Of a stretch of DNA of 64,000 nt, positions 57,450 to 64,000 are shown piece by piece. Source of the stretch: Neostapfia colusana (lineage: Eukaryota; Streptophyta; Magnoliopsida; Poales; Poaceae). The position numbers were made by a program, and so were the translations under genes. Positions within the stretch are counted from its first letter, which is position 1, and each line of letters begins with the position of its first letter. A model generated the notes under the pieces. That model did no database searches. It was not told the origin of the DNA and saw nothing but the letters and a program-made list of their open reading frames with translations. The DNA is taken from assembly GCA_030760725.1 (NCBI GenBank), contig JASWHV010000010.1:32927760-32991759 (forward strand). The letters run 5' to 3'.

Positions 57450-58597
57450 AGCAACAATAGGACAGACCCTTGTTTTTGTAATAAATTCCATAAAAGTCCA
57501 AGAACAGGGCTTGGAGCAACTAAGCCTCAGGGGACGGTCCAGGACTACGTTCAGCTTCGCCTAGTTCCGACCCCAAGCGCGTAGAGTCTTGCTTCCCTTG
57601 AGGTGGGTCGTGGCCTACATATTCGGCCCGCCTTCCCCCGTATGGAAATTTATATGAAAAGAAACCTACCCTACGTTGCTCTTCTTTGGTACTCATTTAA
57701 TTTACTTATTAAATTTTTATGATTACCCTACTAACGCGTGCTCACTATGCGTTCAACTCCCTCTTCTCATTCTCAACTTTAGTCGGAATTTGCTGCCCTG
57801 CCAAAGGCGGTTGCGCGGGAGGTACCGGCCGAAAGCCAGGGGGGCCCCAAGCCCCCGGCACTTCGCGCACGGTAGTTCCCAAGCACCATATAAGTGGACG
57901 GGGACCGTAAGCAAGATAAGACTAAGAGATAGAGGGGGGAGCACCCAAGGAGAATTACTTTTTCCTTACTTGTGTGCAGGACCTCTCAGCCTCAGCTCCC
58001 CGAAGGAGTATGGTAGGCGCATCCATCCAATAGAACGCACCTACCAGGGGGGCCGCTATGGGATCGCGCAAGGCCAAAAACCCCAAGGTAAGATCAAAGA
58101 GCTAGACCTCACAGGGGCGAGGCCCGAAGGCCCCACGTGTCCAGCAGGGCCAGACCTCCCACCTTCTTGAGGGGAGCTCCGGGACCGCCGCGTGGTCTAC
58201 AGAAGTCAGACCTCCCCCCTCTGCGGGGAGAGGCCCGAGGACTCCACGTGCCCTGCAAGCCCGGACCTCCTCTCAGGCGGGAGCTCCGGGCCCGCCACGT
58301 GACCAACAGGCCCGGACCCCCCTCCGATCTCGTGAGGCGGGTCCTGGAGACCTCCGAAACCCTTAGTATACAGTGAGGACCCGGACAAGGTGTCTATGCA
58401 GAGCTTCGAGATTGGTCAAGGCCTCCGAGTCCTTGCGGAGCTAAGGACTCGGTCAGGAAAGGCCAAGAAGAAGACTAGGACATGCAGACACAGAAAGAAA
58501 CAGGAGTCTGTCCATACGAACGCTCCATGAGCTGGGCTACAGACTCAACAAAAATAAAAAAGGAAGTACAGGGCCTTGTGGACACGAGGGCAGATGC
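57450..58597 (+). other. T10 3' non-coding region
   Basis: No gene is seen. It is collinear (reversed) with T9 47465-48500. CACGTG/GGAGCTCC modules occur at 58100-58340, and there is a pyrimidine-rich and AT-rich stretch at 57640-57730. Confidence 0.6.
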
Positions 58598-61399
58598 CTA
58601 GGGGTCCCCGGACTCCCGATGAAACCTAGAGGCCACAAGGGCAGCTAAGTCCTCGACTTCGGCCCTGGCAGCTTCCTCCCAATCGGCGATGGGTCCTAGA
58701 CGAACCGGCCCCAGAGAAAAGGAATGGTCTCGGCTAACGAAGCACGACAGAACATGCATCGCAACCTCCTTCGCGAGGCCCCGACCTTCCGCTTCCAGCT
58801 CATCGGCGATTACTGATTCGAGCCGACCTAGCTCGTCGCCGAGAGACTCAAGGGCTGGGGCCGCTTCGGATATCGGCCACGCTGGGGTCTCCACCTGCAC
58901 AGGGCTGAAACCAAGAGGAGCCAAGGCAGATCCCGCCTTGGCAATGAAGCACCAGACCGCCTGGGCCTCGGCAGTCTGCAAGAACTGCAGCCTCTCTACC
59001 TCTTGGTGAGCCGCTAGCTCGCGATCCATCGCCGCCTGACACTCCTTGGAGAACTGCTCCTCCTTCGCGGCGACAGCCGACTCACAGAGCTCCAGCTCCT
59101 CGGACCGAGCCCTTAGCTCCTCCACCTTGGCCCTCAGCCGGGCGGTGGTCTTCTCCTCCTCGGCCGCAGCGGCGCATTCCCGATCAGCGACGGCGTGCTC
59201 CCGACGGGCTACCTGCAGCTGCAACTCCTCCGCGGTGGCGGAACACTCGTTGGCTTTGGCTTCAGCTTGGGCCAGAGCCTCACGGTAGGTGTCACGAACC
59301 CGCTGGGCCTCTGACTCCAAGCGGCTAATGGCCTTCTTCTGAGTGCCAAGCAGAGCACTCATGGCCTCAAGCCTTGACTGCCTTGAGTCAAGGTCCGCCC
59401 GGGCCCGCTGCTGCCAGCTGAGAAGGCGTTCCCTCTCGCCGGCCAATGCCTTCCGCTCCTGCTCAAAGGCAGATTGGAGCTGCCGGGTGCTGGTCTGGAC
59501 ACGCCCCAGGGCGTCCCACACAGGCGCCGGAGCAGGGGGGATAGGAGTTGCGCCGCTGGACCCCCCAGACGAGTATAAGACCGGCGGGGGCGCCGGTGCC
59601 TCAGCAGCCACGGTGGGGCGCTATCCTAAGCAGGCCAGGGGGCCAGCAGGCGCACCTACAGCAGGCCTCCCGGTCTCAAGACCTTGCTTCTGGACTGGTG
59701 AAGGAGGGCGGTTAGGAGCAGATGCGGCCACCGCGGGAAATGAACCCGCTGGTGCAGAGGGTGCCCCCATCGATTTGGGAGCCATGGGGGCCGCCACGGT
59801 CCCCAGGTGCTGAGGCGTGGAGCTCCCGCTGGTTGAAGGCGGCCGGATAAGAGGCCCGCCCCTGGCAGCCGGTCGGTCCCTGCAAAGAAGAAGAAGCCCT
59901 CAGAATAAGAGAAGAGGCAAGAGCTCTGCTCCTATAAGCCAGAAAGAATAACACTTACTGGGCGGCATGAGCGCTCCCGCGAGCTTGCAGCACTGTCCTC
60001 TGGGCTGTAGCTGAACTGCCAGGACCAGCGGCTGGAACGGTCGCGGAAAGGGACGCCTGGATCCCCGGCGCACTCGCCGGCGTCGCCCCACCAACATCCG
60101 TCCTGGGAGCCCCACCGCTTGAGGAAGGATGGCGAGGTACTTGGGCTGATTCGGACGGCTGCTGTCTGGGGAGAGACCCGCCGGGGAGGGACACTCGGGA
60201 CCTCTTCGGGTCGCCACCCGATGGACCAGCACCTCCGGGAGATGGAAGCAAAGTAGCTCCGGCACCCTGACTCGGCACAGGCGGCACCCTCGGAGGAGAC
60301 CGGGCGCGTTTCTTCTCTAGATGCCCGGGGGCCGGCTCTTTTCCTTTCCCTTTGTCGGCGGCTTGGGTTCCGTCGGCTCTGAGGGAGGGTTTGACAGCAG
60401 CGGATGCCTCATGCCCTGATCCGGGGTGCTCGGTTCCTGGAAGGGTGATACCCCGGAAGGCATCCCCGACCTGCCGGGCGGCAATCCCGATATCGTCAAG
60501 GTTCGGCATCTTCCGCAGGAGCTCTGACCTCCTCTGAGGCTCCAAGAAGAGGGGGGTGGCAGAGGGCGGAAGGGTGGGGTCGCCACTGGGAATGTAGTCA
60601 CCGCTCACCTTGCTCACCATCTCGTTCAGCTCCTCGTCGGAAGGGCCAGAGCCGGCTCCTCTCTCCAGCCTGGTACAGTCCTGCTCGCCGGTGTAGTACC
60701 ACGCTGGGCGGCTACGCTGCTGCAAGGGAGCAATACGGCGCGACACAAAGTCCATCAGCACCATTAGAGACGTCAGCCCCTCGTTGGCCAAGAACCGGAT
60801 CCGCTCCAAGACCGGGGTGTACTCCTGCTCCAGCTCAGGGATCTCCTCCCAGAAGCCGCGATCGGTGGTTGGGCTGGCGGTTGGGAGTTGTAGGCGATCG
60901 TGCTCGTCTGTCTGCACTACCACCCAGCTCTCCCTCCCGTTCTCCCACCTTGATGCGCTGAAGGGCAGGAGGTATCCGGAGACCTTGGGGTCTTTGCAGC
61001 GATGCTGGAAGTAGTATGCCCCCATCTGAGTCTTTGAGACGCGCCCAGTCGTCCGCAGCACAAAGAAGTGGCGGAAGAGCGTCATGGAGGCGTGCACCCC
61101 CACGAACATCTCGCAGAAGTGGACAAAAACTGCAGCCATTGCGAAGGAATTGGGGGAAAGATGGTGGAGCTGGAGACCGTATGTCTCCAGCAGGTGACAA
61201 AGAAGGAAGAAATCGGCGGAACGAACCCCGCCAGAGCATAAGCGGTGAAGAAGACTATCTCCCCCTTTTCCAGGACCAGGGGGAGAGATTCTCGGCGAAG
61301 CCGATGTTTCTGCTCTTCTTAGCGCCAGCCCAGCAGCCTGCGCACTGGCCCGAGCTCGGAAGAGCGAACGAGGCGCGTCGGGAGCAAGTTGGAAGCCAT
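58598..61399 (-). pseudogene. T10 antisense gene (long form): transposon-type domain plus coiled coil, with an intron
   Basis: It is read opposite to T10 gag/pol. The start is MASN at 61399, the motif shared with T6 and T9. The N-terminal domain (GEIVFFTAYALAGF, ETYGLQLHHLSPNSFAMAAVFVHFCEMFVGV, FRHFFVL, YYFQHRCKDPKVSGYLLPF) matches the 'putative gypsy type transposon' family (PF04195) as I remember it. A P/S/K-rich middle (EKKRARSPP) follows. A 79-bp intron (59958-59880) has consensus borders and joins the frames. Exon 2 gives a P-rich part and about 250 residues of coiled coil ending AEVEDLAALVASRFHRESGDP. Damage: TAA at 61321-61319, a frameshift near 61205, TAG at 59623-59621. Intact length would be near 900 residues. 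Function unknown. Confidence 0.75.
59880..59958 (-). other. Intron of the T10 antisense gene (79 bp)
   Basis: Donor CCA/GTAAGTG at 59958; acceptor TTCTTCTTCTTTGCAG/GG at 59880. Exon 1 leaves two bases (CA) that join G to make a Gln codon, and exon 2 continues open for 85 codons. Both borders fit plant consensus closely, and the frames match only after removal. Confidence 0.8.
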
Positions 61400-61889
61400 A
61401 GCGAAAGAGGGCGCAAGGGCAGGAGAGCAGGGGCGCAAGAGTTCAAGGGAAGTACGAGCGCAATGCAAAGGGAAGCCGCGATGCGGGTGAGATCCCCTTT
61501 CAAAACTTTCCAGGGATGGTTCGAGGTAATTCGAAAACCTCCGGAAACATTGGGTCGGCGACCTCGTTGGCTCCGAGACCGGGCGCCGATGAAAGGTGGA
61601 CCCAAGCCGCCCAACTGAAGCGGTGGGTCAAGGAGTCAGTCTCTTGAGAAGATGAGCCGGCAAGGCACTTCGGCTGTTCCCGAAGAAAGTGCCACAACGT
61701 GCAGAAGAGGCAGTCTTGGGAACCGCCGCAGTAAAAGCAACCATCAAGTAAGCGCACGCTCCCATGATCCCGCGGCCGTTCGTGCTCCGGCAGCGGTCAA
61801 TTCGGGACTTAGAGAAAGTGTGTGGATCGGAAGAGATGGAGGTCCCACCTCGGGCTCGCTATCTCCCCCGAGATTGGCCCGGGGGCCAC
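61400..61889 (+). other. T10 3' tail between antisense gene and 3' LTR
   Basis: It is the upstream (promoter) side of the antisense gene. It is collinear with 3349-3780 and with reversed 46439-46880, but the TATA box there is not present; the aligned bases read CGCATCGCGGCTTCC on the minus strand. It ends in GGCCCGGGGGCCAC before the LTR. Confidence 0.65.
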
Positions 61890-62984
61890 TGTCGGTACCT
61901 GAGATATGGGGTACCCCCACGCACAGGGTAAAATGCCTAAGGTACTCGCCCTTCTCCGCAGGGAGAGCTCCGAAGGCGCCACGCGTCGGGCGGGCCGGAC
62001 CTCCCTCTCCTCAGAGGAGAGCTCCGGGCCCGCCACGTGACATACAGAAGCCGGACCTCCCCCTCCGTGGGAGAGAGGTCCGTAGGTGCCACGCGTCCAG
62101 CGGGGCCGGACCTCACACTCCTCAGAGGAGAGCTCCGGGCCCGCCACGTGGCCGACAGAAGCCGAGCCTCCCCTCCGCGGGGAAAGGTCCGGAGGCTCCA
62201 CGTGCCCTGCAGGCCGGACCCTTCTCTCCTCAGAGAAGGGCTCCGGACCCGCCACGTGGTCAGAAGAACGGTGCTGCCTGCCCCCGAGCGGTAGGCAGCG
62301 GGCGTAAAGGCGCCCCATACCTTGCCCGTACAAGGTATTCAAGGCCCGCATCTTCCCAAGACGCGGAGACACGGAGCACGCGTCTGTCAGGTGCCGTTGC
62401 GCCCAGTCGCATCACAGACTGGCGCGCGGTGTCAGAACCTGCCAGCCAATAAACACCGCGACAAGACATCCCATGCCGCCTGCGCCGTCATCAACCACTA
62501 CGACTAGCATGCGGCATGGGCAGGGCGGCAAGATGAAGACTCAGAAGCCTTCGACCAGAGACAACTACCGGCATAACTGCAGATACGGTAGATAATAGAC
62601 AATCTTCCCGGGACCACCTGTCAGGTCCCGGCTCCCCTTGTAAGCCGCCCGAGTCTAGGACTATAAAAGGCTCGGGTAGGCGTCGATAGCAAGGGTTCGC
62701 ACTTTGCAACTCATACGCTAGCCATACACTCTCAAGCTGTAACTCACCCCCGAGCTCAGGCCTCCGGTCCTGAGCAGCAAGCAATACAGCGAGCTCCATA
62801 GCTCGCCATGGACGTAGGATTTTACGCTCCGGCGGCCTCAACCACGTAAAACTCGCCGTGTCAAGCTCTTACTAACTCGTCCATCTGCGCAAGCTCTCCG
62901 CTAGAGACTAGCCCCACCGAAAAAAGAACCTCCGTTGGCTGCCCAGTGCAGGCCCGGGGGAAGTGTCGACTGAACACTTCGACA
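61890..62984 (+). repeat. T10 3' LTR (1095 bp)
   Basis: Sister of 51935-53030, preceded by the tail junction and followed directly by the target copy GACTG. TATAAAA at 62662-62668. Confidence 0.93.
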
Positions 62985-62989
62985 GACTG
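62985..62989. other. T10 target-site duplication, right copy
   Basis: GACTG, matching 51930-51934; T9 coding sequence resumes here. Confidence 0.93.
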
Positions 62990-63910
62990 CTTGCGGGGCT
63001 TCTGTTGAACCGGCCAGGCGTCGGGGAAGACTTTCAAGTGGTGCTCGATCACCTCCCTGGGGATCCCCGGCATCTGTGAGTGCTGCCATGCAAACACGTC
63101 GACGTTGTGCCGGAGGAAGGTGACGAGCGCGTCTTCCTATTTGCTATCCAGGCCCCCGGCTACCCGGGTGGTCTGGGTGGCTTTGGCGCTGACTTGGACG
63201 ACCTTTAAGGGGACGCCGCCCTCGTCGAGAGGTTGCACCCGGGGTGCTGTGGCGGAAGCACGGTGGCGTGCGCTCGGGCGGAGCTCGTCCGGCTCTGTAC
63301 TGCCGGGGGCTGATGCCCCAGCTGTTGCGAGCGCTTGGAGTTTCTCTAAGGCCGACACTGCAGCAGTGTGGTCTCCACGAATCCTGAGGACGCCCGTCGG
63401 TGTTGGCATCTTCAGGACGAGGTAGCCGTAGTGGGCTACTGCCATGAACCGGTACAGGGCTGGCCTGCCGATTATGGCGTTGAAGGGGAGGTCTATCTCC
63501 GCTACGTCGAACAGAATGTACTCTGTCCGATAGCTGTCCGGAGCCCCGAAGGTCACCGGGAGGCTAATGACACCGTAGGGAATGACCTGTCCCGGCCCTA
63601 CCCCTGAGAACGGGCTCGATGGGGTGAGCTTGGCCATCGGGATCTGCAGCTTCTGGAAAGCTGCGCGGCTGATGAGGTTCAGCCCCGCTCCACCATCTAC
63701 CAAAACGTGGTACATTCTCACGTTGGCGATGGTAGGAGCTACCAAGAGCGGTAGTTGGCCGGCCCCAGCAATGTTCCTGGTGCAGTCGGTGGCGTCAAAG
63801 CTGATGGGGGTCCCCATCCACTTAAGGTGCGGTGCGGCACTTGGGAGTGGCGCCACCGACGCTAACGCTCGGCGCAGAGTCTTGACTGCGCTTCGGGACG
63901 AGGGGTCGGC
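62990..63910 (-). pseudogene. T9 protease and RT N-terminus
   Basis: The frame 63910-63137 encodes the linker (SSRSAVKTLRRALASVAPLP) and the complete aspartic protease domain (YHVLVDGGAGLNLISRAAFQ, NAIIGRPALYRFMAVAHYGY). A TAG near 63137 follows GGLDSK. The segment 63134-62990 continues with VTFLRHNVDVFAWQHSQMPGIPREVIEHHL, the usual start of a gypsy RT, up to the T10 insertion. The protease domain has no internal stop. The frame upstream of 63910 is lost at the junction with unidentified DNA. Confidence 0.85.
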
Positions 63911-64000
63911 TGTAAAAGTCCCAAAACTTGTGAATAGAAAACTTAAGCTATGAATAAAGTTGAGTTTATATGCAAGAAAGGGGACTAACAAAAAAACTTT
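63911..64000. other. Unidentified AT-rich sequence at the window end
   Basis: T9 homology ends exactly at TCGGC (63906-63910). The next bases, TGTAAAAGTCCCAAAACTTG, start with TG and have a very different composition. It may be the end of another inserted element, but too little is present to identify it. Confidence 0.5.

Larger units (their letters stand above)
51935..62984 (+). mobile_element. T10: complete but internally deleted Tat element (11,050 bp)
   Basis: It is flanked by GACTG duplications and bounded by LTRs 51935-53030 and 61890-62984. Inside are gag-protease (53088-55568), RT/RNase H scraps, an integrase lacking its core (to 57449), a 3' region, and a long antisense gene (58598-61399). 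Six LTR differences were counted by eye in a 270-bp stretch. It disrupts T9 between protease and RT. It is structurally non-autonomous. Confidence 0.93.
45342..63910 (-). mobile_element. T9: minus-strand Tat element with best-preserved pol, split by T10
   Basis: From right to left: protease (63910-63137), [T10], RT, RNase H, integrase (51934-48511), 3' region, antisense pseudogene (46881-47460, plus strand), tail and 3' LTR (45342-46438). The expected left target copy is CCGCC (45337-45341). gag and the 5' LTR lie beyond an unidentified junction at 63911. Confidence 0.87.

Overview
The window is repeat DNA from a grass nucleus, most likely a GC-rich panicoid-type genome (an impression, not a test). 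It holds no host gene that I can support. Almost every base belongs to two groups of Ty3/gypsy LTR retrotransposon nested in one another. Group T is Tat-lineage (Retand/RIRE2/Grande-like): LTRs of about 1.0-1.3 kb with TGTCG...CGACA ends, a primer site starting TGGCGCGCCAGG, a DGGAG protease, a duplicated RNase H region and an extra gene on the antisense strand between integrase and 3' LTR. Group K is Tekay-like chromovirus: LTRs of 3.6-4.0 kb, an initiator-Met-tRNA primer site (TGGTATCAGAGC) and a chromodomain-like integrase tail.

Layout. 1-2490: 5' end of minus-strand T1. 2491-3348: K1 LTR piece. 3349-6824: T2, where one LTR (3781-4877) lies between a 3' tail and a 5' primer site/gag. 6825-9186: K2 LTR piece. 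9187-11565: T3, with the same shared-LTR arrangement. 11566-12934: 3' end of minus-strand T4. 12935-17416: leader and 5' LTR of minus-strand K3. 17417-19555: 5' end of minus-strand T5. 19556-24690: T6, minus strand, internally deleted, with an antisense gene that may be open throughout. 24700-44869: T7, minus strand, split in gag by the complete 15-kb K4 (28632-43647, target duplication GGTTC). 44870-45341: a slice of T8. 45342-63910: T9, minus strand, the best-preserved Tat pol, split between protease and RT by the complete T10 (51935-62984, plus strand, target duplication GACTG). From 63911 an unidentified AT-rich sequence begins.

The order of events can be read from the junctions. T8 was entered by T7 and by T9; K4 later entered T7 and T10 entered T9. 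By-eye comparison gave 6 differences in about 270 bp between the T10 LTRs and about 10 in 275 bp between the K4 LTRs, so both are fairly recent and T10 is probably the younger. All elements carry stops, frameshifts or large deletions. Several Tat copies have lost the integrase core but keep gag and the antisense gene, as expected of non-autonomous derivatives.

The most interesting signals are gene-structural. In K4 an extra 5' ORF has a good splice donor over its stop codon, and a good acceptor with a branch-point match lies just before the gag ATG, so splicing would fuse the two frames. In T10 the antisense gene has a canonical 79-bp GT-AG intron. Tat antisense genes share a start motif (MASN/MAPN); one copy (T9) has an apparent TATA plus CACGTG promoter, and a tail fragment (T2) keeps the TATA. 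Long and short domain forms of this gene occur side by side.
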